From positions 104,501 through 168,500 of the forward strand of contig NZ_JAPNKE010000002.1 in NCBI RefSeq assembly GCF_026626665.1: a stretch of 64,000 bases of DNA, given 5' to 3'. A program made the position numbers and the translations under genes. Positions 57,577-64,000 of this stretch are shown in pieces. The stretch comes from Nannocystis pusilla (GTDB lineage: Bacteria; Myxococcota_A; Polyangia; Nannocystales; Nannocystaceae). Under the pieces are notes generated by a model, which was not told the DNA's origin, ran no database searches, and saw nothing but the letters and a program-made list of their open reading frames with translations. How positions within the stretch are numbered: the stretch's first letter is position 1; each line of letters opens with the position of its first letter.

Positions 57577-58783
57577 GTGCTGTTCGACGTGGACCGGCTG
57601 CGCGACGACTTCCCGCTGCTGCAGCGAGGTTCGGAGCGCGCGCCGATCGTCTACCTCGACAACGCCGCGACCACGCTCAAGCCGCGGCCGGTGATCGAGG
57701 CGGTGCGCGGCTACCTCGCCGACTACAGCGGCAACGTCCACCGCGGTCAGCACGCTCTGGCCGACCGCGCGACCGAGGCCTACGAGGACAGCCGCCGCCG
57801 CGTCGCTCGCTTCCTCGGCGCGCGCGTCGGAGGTGGTGTTCGTGCGCGGCACCACCGAGGCGATCGGCCTGGTCGCCGGCGGGCTCGGCCTGCAGCCCGG
57901 AGACAACGTCGTCGTCAGCGCGCTCGAGCACCACTCGAACCTGCTGCCGTGGCGGACGCGCTGCCACGTGCGCGTGGTGCCGCTGGACGCCGCGGGCCTG
58001 CCGAGCCTGGCCGCGGCCGAGGCGGCCATCGACGCGGGCACGCGCTTGCTCGCGGTCACCGCCTGCTCCAACGTCACCGGCGTCTACGTGGCGGTCCAGG
58101 ACTGGGCGGCGCTGGCCCACCGCCACGGCCTGCCGCTCCTGGTCGACGCGGCCCAGCTCGCGGCCCACCGCGGCATCGACGTGCAGGGCCTGCAGTGCGA
58201 CTACCTCGCGCTGTCGGGCCACAAGCTGTTCGCGCCGCCGGGCAGCGGCGTGCTCTACGGCACCCAGGCTGCGCTCGAACGCCTCGCGCCGGCGAACCTC
58301 GGCGGCGGCTGCGTCAAGCACGTCGGCCTCGACCTCGACTACGAGCTGCGCGAGCTGCCCTGGCGCCTCGAAGCCGGCACGCCCGACATCGCCGCGGCGA
58401 TCGGCCTCGGCGCGGCCGTCGAATACCTCGAGGACATCGGCCTCGACGCGATCGAGGACCACGAGGACGCGCTGCGCGAGCTGCTCGACGCCGAGGTGGC
58501 CACGCTGCCCGGGCTTCACGTTCACTCGCCGGCTGCCACGCGCGCGCCGATGCTGACCGTCACCGCGAAGGACGGCGCGCTCGGCAGCGAGTACGTCGCC
58601 CGCGTGCTGAGCGACACCTTCGGCGTGATGACGCGGGCCGGCCACCACTGCGCCCACCCGCTCCACGCGACCCTCGGCCTGCCGGCCACCCTGCGCGCCT
58701 CGCTGGCCTTCTACAACACCGAGGCCGACGTGCTGCGCCTGCGCGACGGCCTGCGGGCCCTGCTGCGCCGGGGAGCCGGCTGA
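57577..58783 (+). CDS. SufS-type cysteine desulfurase (frame broken near 57822)
   Basis: About 401 residues after adding two bases to the GC run at 57818-57826. PLP aminotransferase class V fold: YLDNAATTLKPRPVIEAV, SGNVHRGQHALADRATE, FVRGTTEAIGLVA, VSALEHHSNLLPW, LALSGHKLFAPPGSGVLYG (PLP Lys) and MTRAGHHCAHPLHATLGLP, whose Cys matches the sulfur-accepting Cys of SufS. No sufBCDE genes are adjacent, so sulfur delivery to a cluster product rather than Fe-S assembly is plausible. The stop codon overlaps the methyltransferase start (TGATG). GTG start at 57577. Confidence 0.85.
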
Positions 58784-59787
58784 TGGCCCGCAGGCGCGGC
58801 GTCGACGACGAGCTCTGGCTCACCGTCGGCGCCTACGTCGTGCCGCAGCTGCTCTACGCGGCGGCGCGCCTGGGCCTGGCCGATCTGCTGGTCGCCGGCC
58901 CGCTTGCCCTCGAGGACATGTCCGAACAGACAGGCGCTCACCCGGCCACCCTCGCGCGGGTGCTGCGGGCGCTCGCCAGCGTCGGCGTGTTCGCCCGCGC
59001 CCGCGACGGCCGCTGGCGCCTCACTCGCGCCGCCGAGCCGCTGCTGTCCGACCACCCGCGCTCGCGCCGGACGGCGATCCTGTTCGCCGGCCACGAGCAA
59101 CACCTCGCCTGGGGCTCCGTGATGCACAGCGTGGCCACCGGGCAGCCGGCCTTCGACCACGCCTTCGGGCGTTCGCTGCACCAGCACCTGGCGACCGACG
59201 AGGCCGCCATGGCCGTCGCCGAGGCCCAGCGGGCCCGCAGGGCCGCGCGCCGCGACCCGGCGGTCGTCGCCGCGCTCGACCTCGGCGCCGCCCGCACGGT
59301 CGTCGACGTCGGCGGCGGCGGCGGCGAGCTGCTGGTCGCGTTGCTGTCCCGAAGGCCAGGTGTCCGCGGGATCGTCGTCGAGGCCCCGCACGTGGCCGCG
59401 CGGACGCGGGCGCGGCTGCAGGCGCAGGGCTGGGGCCAGCGCTGCGAGGTCGTGGTCGCCGACGCGCGCGAGCAGCTGCCGGCCGGCCACGACGTCTACC
59501 TGCTGGCCGAGGTGGTGCATTGCTACGACGACGACGACGCGTCCCGCATCTTGCGCAACTGTCGCGGCCGGCGGGTGGTCGTGGTCGAGCGCGTGCTGCC
59601 GGCCGGCGGACGCGCCTCGGCGGATCGCCTCGCCGATCTTCACATGCTGGTGATGTACGGCGGGCGCGAGCGGACCCGGCGCGAATACGCCGAGCTGTTC
59701 GCGACTGCGGGCCTGCGCCTGCGTCGCGTCGCGCCCACGGCCGCGTGGGTGTCGATCCTCGAGGGCGCGCCGCGGGTCGCTCGATAA
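58783..59787 (+). CDS. SAM-dependent O-methyltransferase with dimerisation domain
   Basis: 334 residues. N-terminal winged-helix dimerisation domain (LLYAAARLGLADLLVAGPLA, ATLARVLRALASVGVFARA) followed by a class I methyltransferase core: SAM motif VVDVGGGGGELLVALL, GIVVEAPHVA, CEVVVADAREQLP and HDVYLLAEVVHCYDDDDA with the His typical of this plant-type/antibiotic O-methyltransferase family. Start overlaps the desulfurase stop. It probably methylates a hydroxyl (or thiol) of the cluster product. Two palindromic units lie inside (58903, 59343). Confidence 0.88.
   Translation: MARRRGVDDELWLTVGAYVVPQLLYAAARLGLADLLVAGPLALEDMSEQTGAHPATLARVLRALASVGVFARARDGRWRLTRAAEPLLSDHPRSRRTAILFAGHEQHLAWGSVMHSVATGQPAFDHAFGRSLHQHLATDEAAMAVAEAQRARRAARRDPAVVAALDLGAARTVVDVGGGGGELLVALLSRRPGVRGIVVEAPHVAARTRARLQAQGWGQRCEVVVADAREQLPAGHDVYLLAEVVHCYDDDDASRILRNCRGRRVVVVERVLPAGGRASADRLADLHMLVMYGGRERTRREYAELFATAGLRLRRVAPTAAWVSILEGAPRVAR
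58903..58934. repeat. Two palindromic units inside the methyltransferase
   Basis: CTTG-CCC-TCGA-GGA-CATG-TCC-GAAC-AGA-CAGG; tetramers at 58903, 58917 and 58931. Confidence 0.65.
59343..59360. repeat. Palindromic unit inside the methyltransferase
   Basis: GCTG-TCC-CGAA-GGC-CAGG; 14-nt geometry. Confidence 0.5.
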
Positions 59788-59859
59788 CGACTCGCGCGAT
59801 CGTGCCCGGCGTGCTGTGAACAATGAGCGGTCCCCGCATTTCGGCCCGCGGGCTCGGAT

Positions 59860-59889
59860 TTGACGGGCCGCGGGCGCCGAGGTTACGCT
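59860..59889 (+). promoter_or_regulatory. Candidate promoter of the small-peptide gene
   Basis: TTGACG at 59860-59865 and TACGCT at 59884-59889 with an 18-bp spacer, about 40 bp before the ATG at 59928. A fair match to vegetative -35/-10 elements in a very GC-rich background; inferred by eye only. It would let the peptide and ligase be expressed apart from the P450-methyltransferase genes. Confidence 0.4.
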
Positions 59890-59927
59890 GCCCGCCCGTC
59901 TTTGATTGACGGGAGTAGGAGACCCGC

Positions 59928-60104
59928 ATGGCGATCAAGAATCCGCGCACTCAGGAGACCCAGAGCCCCGAGACCCAGCCGGCCGAGCAGGACCGCAAGC
60001 GCCGTGAGAAGGCCGCCGACGCGCTCCGCCGCGACATCGGCCGGATCGCGAGCCACATCCGCGCCGGCGGTCAGGGCGGCGACGACGGGGGCGGTGACGT
60101 CTGA
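59928..60104 (+). CDS. 58-residue peptide, candidate precursor for the adjacent RRE-containing enzyme
   Basis: ATG at 59928 with AGGAG seven bases upstream; 58 codons, stop at 60102. Starts MAIKNPRTQETQSPETQPAE, continues with a basic helical stretch (DRKRREKAADALRRDIGRIA) and ends RAGGQGGDDGGGDV. Only one other reading frame nearby is open, but this one has the ribosome site. It is immediately followed by a gene whose N-terminus is a PqqD-like recognition domain, the pattern of RiPP precursor plus recognition protein. Seen: position, ribosome site and composition. Inferred: precursor role. It has no Cys, and a Gly/Asp tail instead of Ser/Thr/Cys core residues, so if it is a precursor the modification is not a standard lanthionine or azoline. 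Confidence 0.6.
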   Translation: MAIKNPRTQETQSPETQPAEQDRKRREKAADALRRDIGRIASHIRAGGQGGDDGGGDV

Positions 60105-60107
60105 ACA

Positions 60108-61667
60108 ATGAGGCCCCCTCGCCGCCGGACCCGCCGCGCCTGCGGGCGGACCTCCGGTGGCAGGACGCGCCCTCCGAAGACGGGGCGCTCCTCGTCGATC
60201 CGCAGACCGGGCGGGCCTTCGCGCTGTCGCCGGCGCAGGCGGTGCTGCTGCGGACGTTCGCCGAGCACGGCGACGTCGGCCGCACCGCCGCGAGCGCGGG
60301 CCAGCAGCTCGACGCCGACATCGACGAGGCATTGGTCCGCGCGTGGCTGCTCGCGTTCGCCGAGCTCGGCCTGCTCGAAGCGCCCGATCGGACGCGCGAG
60401 CAATTGCGCGAGCGCCAGCGGCAGACGCGGCGCCGCCACTACGAAGATCGATGGAATGACAAGCTGCGGGCCCTGCTGCCGCGCTTGCGCGAGCTGCCTT
60501 ATTACGCGAAGACGCTGCCGGCCGAGCCGCCCGGCGACGATTCGCCGATCGATCTGGCCAGCTTGCCGGTGCTCGACAAGGCGGCGGTGCGTTCCCACTT
60601 CGACGAGTTCTTGCCTGCGAGCATGCCGGCCGGCGGGATCCGCTGGCTCTCGACCTCGGGCACCACTGGCGAGCGGCAGCAGGTCGTGCGCTCGCTGGCC
60701 GACTGGGACGCCTCGCAGCCGCACACCTGGGCCCTCAATCGTGTCGTCGAGGCCGCCCGCGGCGAGCGCTTCTGCCGGCTCACCACTCCGTTCTGCGACG
60801 GCAGCGAGTGTCACCTGCGCGGCGCCTCGCGGGCCGAGCGGACCCGAGGCCCGCGGCTGTCGCTCGACAGCGGGCTCGACATCGCCGCGCTGTCGCCGGC
60901 GCGGCTCGAACAGATGGCCGCCGAGCTGCGCGAGCACGAGCCGGCCTACGTGCTCGCCGATCCGTCGTACCTGGCGATGTTCGCCGATCAGGCGCTGCGC
61001 CGGCGCCTGCCCCTGCCGCGGCTGCGCTTCGTGATCACCGCGTACGAGCTGTGCAGCGCGCTCCACCGGCAGGTCATCGAGCGAACGTTCGAATGCCCGG
61101 TGTACGACGCCTACGGCGCGACCGAGTACGGCGCGCTGGCGGTCCAGTGCGAGGCCGGCCGCTATCACGTCAACCCCGGAGCTTCGTCGTCGAGCTGCGC
61201 GACGACGGGGCCGGCGACGACGCCCGCGAGCTGCTCGTCACCACCCTCGACAAGCGATTGATGCCGCTCCTGCGCTACGCCACCGGCGACCTGGCGCGCC
61301 CGGCCGACGCGCCCTGCACGTGCGCGTGGAGCGAGACCGACACCCTGGCGAGCCTCGAGGGCCGCGCGGTCGACAGCGTCCGGACCCCCGACGGCCGGCG
61401 CCTCACCGCCGCCGCGGTCGACCGGGCGCTCGCCCCCGCCGCCCGCGGGCTCGTCAGCTATTGCCTGCTGCAGCGCGGCGAGGCGCTGTACCGCCTCGAT
61501 TACTTGCCCGCCGAGGATTTCGCCGAACAATGCCTGCCCGACGTGATCGCGGCCCTACACGCCGCGCTGGGCCCCGGCGCCCGCGTCCAGCGGCGCGCCG
61601 CCCCGAGCTGCTGCCCGCGAGCTCCGGCAAGTTCCGCCTGGCCGGCGTCGAGAGCCGGCCGCGCTGA
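60108..61667 (+). CDS. PqqD/RRE-like domain fused to a PaaK-like adenylate-forming enzyme (frame breaks)
   Basis: About 519 residues. N-terminal 85 residues match the PqqD pattern (LLVDPQTGRAFALSPAQAVL, LLAFAELGLLEAPD), the RiPP recognition element fold. Then a phenylacetate-CoA-ligase-like adenylation domain: ELPYYAKTLPAE, P-loop WLSTSGTTGERQQV, TYR-type YDAYGATEYGALAVQCE and LLRYATGDLARPAD. Two frame breaks, near 61173-61180 and 61595-61605, interrupt a C-terminus that otherwise ends SSGKFRLAGVESRPR. The start is uncertain: ATG 60108 fits if the C5 run at 60114-60118 is one base short; CTG 60101 is the only in-frame alternative. It would activate a carboxylate as acyl-adenylate, possibly the peptide's. 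Confidence 0.75.
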
Positions 61668-61689
61668 GCTGCGCGCGGCGCAATGGGCA

Positions 61690-61721
61690 CATGTCTCGGA
61701 GGACATGTCGTCCGAGGCTCG
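61690..61721. repeat. CATG palindromic unit after the adenylating-enzyme gene
   Basis: CATG-TCT-CGGA-GGA-CATG-TCG-TCCG-AGG; tetramers at 61690 and 61704. Lies between the convergent ligase and the small minus-strand gene. Confidence 0.7.
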
Positions 61722-61757
61722 GTCCGACGAGCGGCGGCCGTACTGAACGGGGCGCGG

Positions 61758-62058
61758 TCACTCCGCGGGGTCGAACGCCTCGACCTCGCCGACGACGTCG
61801 GCGTCGAATCGCACCTTCTCGTCGAACCATTCCAGCGTGACCGTCAACACCGGCACGACGTGAGGACCGAAGTCGTGATCGACGTAGTGCGTCCCGAGCG
61901 TGAACTTCTGGTCCTCGGTGACCAGCGTATGGCAGCCCTCCCACACGAACGCGTGGATCGTGCGCTGGGAGGCGAGCCGGTTCAGATGACCGTTGGCCTT
62001 CGAGCGGCTGCCGGTCGCGCCGGTCCCCCGGCTCCTGCGTGCGGATGTAGAGCTTCAT
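61758..62058 (-). CDS. Hypothetical protein (frame broken at 62025-62029)
   Basis: About 99 residues after correcting the run of five C. Reads MKLYIRTQEPG, then NGHLNRLASQRTIHAFVWEG, TLVTEDQKFTLGTHYVDHDF, GPHVVPVLTVTLEWFDEKVR and FDADVVGEVEAFDPAE. It is His- and Asp-rich, with no signal peptide or membrane helix. Not recognised. Confidence 0.55.
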
Positions 62059-62208
62059 GCCGCCTCCGGCGCGGAGAGGTCGCAGCCCTCCGCGGACCCC
62101 AGCACGAACACGCTCCGGCCGGCGAGCGACGAGAACGGGACGGCTTCCGTCCTCGTCGATCGCGTTCGGCCGCTCCGGCGCGGGTGAGCCGACCTGCGGC
62201 CCGTATCA

Positions 62209-62226
62209 TATGTCGCAAGAGACATG
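62209..62226. repeat. Palindromic unit downstream of the TfoX-like gene
   Basis: TATG-TCG-CAAG-AGA-CATG (62209 and 62223), 18 bp past the stop of the minus-strand gene at 62244; possible transcription-end element. Confidence 0.55.
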
Positions 62227-62243
62227 TCCGTATTTGTATCTGT

Positions 62244-62663
62244 TCAGTGCGGCGACCGCACGGCCGTCCTCGCCGCTCGCGCCCGACCGCTCTGCCGCGC
62301 CTGGACCCGGGCCTTCGGCGCCCGCGCCTTCGGCGTCGCTCGTTTCGCTCGCGCCCCGGCGATCCCCAGCGCGACCCACGCATCGAGGTCGGCCTCCGCG
62401 GCGAACCCCGGCGGCGCCACATACACCAGCCCGCGCGACGGCCGACCCGTGAAGTCGAACGGCCGCGCGTGCGGCCGCCCCAGCGCCGCCGCCGTGTCGG
62501 TCACGCGAATCACCAGGTCGCTGCCCAGCACCCCCCAGGCGATGCTCCCGTCGAGCATCAGGGCGATGCCGCCGAACATCTTGCGCTCCTCGACGAGCCC
62601 CTGCGGCCCTGCGCGCATCACCGCCGTCCGCAGCCGGTTCGCCACTCCTTGGTCGTAAGGCAT
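62244..62663 (-). CDS. TfoX N-terminal-domain family protein
   Basis: 139 residues. KMFGGIALMLDGSIAWGVLG, SDLVIRV and RPFDFTGRPSRGLVYVAPPG match the TfoX_N family, small alpha/beta proteins related to the competence regulator TfoX. It lacks the C-terminal TfoX_C half and instead ends in a Lys/Arg/Ala tail (ARAKRATPKARAPKARVQAR), suggesting nucleic-acid binding. The role is unknown in most bacteria. ATG at 62663 with GGAGGA five bases upstream. Confidence 0.8.
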   Translation of the reverse strand: MPYDQGVANRLRTAVMRAGPQGLVEERKMFGGIALMLDGSIAWGVLGSDLVIRVTDTAAALGRPHARPFDFTGRPSRGLVYVAPPGFAAEADLDAWVALGIAGARAKRATPKARAPKARVQARQSGRARAARTAVRSPH

Positions 62664-62936
62664 CCGTGTCCTCCGTGGACCTCGACCTTACCGCGCTCGC
62701 CGCTCGCAGCCCAGCCGGCACGTCACCGGGTCGTTGCGGGGTGCGAGCTCGTCGACCGCGAGGATTCACGTGCGTCGCCCGCAGCGGCGTCGCCGGGGCT
62801 TTCCTCGCCGGATGGGCGGCTCCGGCGCATACAAACATGCAGCGAGCGGTCGACCGGCGCCCGCGCGTGTGCTCCGGACCTCGCAGCGGCGCCCCGGCGC
62901 TGGACAGCCGGCCCGACCCGCGGGCATCGTCACGCC

Positions 62937-64000
62937 ATGCTCCGCGCCCTCGCGCTCGTCCTCGGCCTCGCCGGCGCCCCGGCGCCGGTCGCCCGCACGA
63001 GCGACGACGCGGCCGTCACGCTGCACGGCGAGACCCTGCGCGACGAGTACGCCTGGCTGCGCGCCGGCCCCGAGGATCCGGCCGTGCGCGCCCATCTCGC
63101 GGCCGAGAACCGCCACGCCGACGCCCAGCTCCGGCCGCATCGCGCCCTCCGGCGCACGCTCGAGCGGGAGATCGAGGCGATCGCCTACGTCGACGACGAG
63201 ACCGCCCCGGTGCGCCGCGGCGAATGGCTGTACTGGTCCCGCCAGCGCCGCCAGGACGAGCACCCGGTCTACCTCCGCCGCCGCATCGACGCGCCCCCCG
63301 GCGAATCACCGCAGGTGATCCTCGACCTGCAGCGCCTCGCCCGCGGCCGCGATTTCCTCGACCTCGGCGTGTTCGAGGTCAGCCCCGACAACGCCGCGCT
63401 CGCCTATTCGCTGGACCACGTCGGCGGCGAGAACTACACCCTCTATATCAAAGATCTGGCGACCGGTGTGGTCCGGTCCGAGCAGATCGATCGGATCACC
63501 TCGGCGGCGTGGAGCGCCGACGGCCGCGAGCTCGTGTACACCGTGCGCGACGACACCTTCCGCTCGTACGCGCTGCGCCGCCGCATCCTCGGCGGCGACG
63601 ATCGCCCGATCTTCGAGGAGGCCGACCCGCGCTTCGACGTCTACGTCGAGCGCAGCCGCTCCGGCGAATGGCTGCTGGCCCGCAGCGCCTCGGCCACCAC
63701 CGCCGAGGTGCGAGTCGCCCGCACGAGCGCGCCCGGCGGCCCCTGGACCGTGATCGCCGCCCGCGAGCCCGGCCACCTCTACGACGTCGATCACGCCGGC
63801 GACGATTTTTATGTTCGCACCAATCGCGGCGCTCCGCACTTCCGCGTGGTCGCGGCCGCCGAGGACGATCCGGCCCCCGCGCGCTGGCGCGAGGTCGTCG
63901 GCGAGCGGCCCGGCGTCGCCATCACCCACCTCGACGCCTTCACCGGCCACCTGGCCCTCCTGCAGCGCGAGCGCGGCTTTCCGCGGCTCGTGTTCCTCGA
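62937..64000 (+). CDS. Oligopeptidase B-like S9 peptidase, N-terminal part (truncated by window end)
   Basis: Open from ATG 62937 to the end of the window, 354 codons seen. A hydrophobic start (MLRALALVLGLAGAPAPVA) looks like a signal peptide. Then family features of the S9A propeller half: LRDEYAWLRAGPEDPAVRAH, LRRTLEREIEAIAYVDDETA, RRGEWLYWSRQRRQDEHPVY, DLGVFEVSPDNAALAYSLDH, VGGENYTLYIKDL and YTVRDDTFRSYALRRRIL. The catalytic Ser, Asp and His of prolyl oligopeptidase/oligopeptidase B would lie beyond the window. It probably cleaves short peptides, here in the envelope rather than the cytosol if the signal is real. Confidence 0.88.
   Translation, partial: MLRALALVLGLAGAPAPVARTSDDAAVTLHGETLRDEYAWLRAGPEDPAVRAHLAAENRHADAQLRPHRALRRTLEREIEAIAYVDDETAPVRRGEWLYWSRQRRQDEHPVYLRRRIDAPPGESPQVILDLQRLARGRDFLDLGVFEVSPDNAALAYSLDHVGGENYTLYIKDLATGVVRSEQIDRITSAAWSADGRELVYTVRDDTFRSYALRRRILGGDDRPIFEEADPRFDVYVERSRSGEWLLARSASATTAEVRVARTSAPGGPWTVIAAREPGHLYDVDHAGDDFYVRTNRGAPHFRVVAAAEDDPAPARWREVVGERPGVAITHLDAFTGHLALLQRERGFPRLVFL

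Overview
The window comes from a very GC-rich genome. It carries several hallmarks of a myxobacterium of the Nannocystis/Haliangium type: a protein with a C-terminal Cys-transmembrane-polyarginine anchor (MYXO-CTERM style), lipoproteins with long Thr/Ser/Gly linkers after the lipobox, Ser/Thr kinase-AAA-ATPase fusions, an FHA-winged-helix regulator, a LytS/LytTR pair and a giant HEAT-repeat protein. No rRNA, tRNA, CRISPR array, IS element or phage gene was recognised. The genus is inferred, not shown.

Layout. 0.1-4 kb: a secreted type-B carboxylesterase behind a LytS-LytTR two-component pair. 4.2-6.8 kb: a four-gene operon for reduced pterins (folE, queD-like, a second PTPS-like protein, an SDR). 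6.9-11.1 kb: secreted or lipoprotein genes of unknown role, and a pirin. 11.3-14.4 kb: a trypsin-like peptidase, an Ig-like small protein, an unknown protein and a GNAT acetyltransferase. 14.6-21.8 kb: a type-I-secretion-like operon (ABC, HlyD, TolC, ABC) in which both ABC ATPase domains have lost their catalytic residues. 22-28 kb: a small membrane-anchored protein, an MOA-like papain-fold protein, and an FHA-HTH protein coupled to a kinase-AAA-TPR regulator. 28.7-36.4 kb: fatty-acid desaturase, lipoproteins, a BtuF-like binding protein, a Pr6Pr-like membrane protein, a beta-propeller lipoprotein, an SDR and the MYXO-CTERM protein. 36.6-47.9 kb: the HEAT protein, a GST, a hotdog thioesterase and a pseudokinase-AAA-GAF-PAS-STAS protein. 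48-55.8 kb: topoisomerase IB, a lone receiver, two tandem Ddl-like ATP-grasp ligases, a coiled-coil lipoprotein and a CotH-family lipoprotein. 56.2-61.7 kb: a five-gene putative biosynthetic cluster (P450, SufS-type cysteine desulfurase, O-methyltransferase, a 58-residue peptide, and a PqqD/RRE-like domain fused to a PaaK-like adenylating enzyme). 61.7-64 kb: small genes and the start of an oligopeptidase B-like S9 peptidase that runs off the end.

Three things stand out: the RRE-adenylase/small-peptide cluster, the export operon with two pseudo-ATPases, and a dispersed family of short palindromes (consensus CATG-TCC-NNNN-GGA-CATG with an invariant 14-nt period) found at about 26 places, both inside and between genes.

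Caution: about 14-16 otherwise well-conserved genes are broken by single-base or dinucleotide shifts, many in homopolymers or GC repeats. I treat these as likely residual sequencing indels and annotate the whole gene span, stating where the frame changes.
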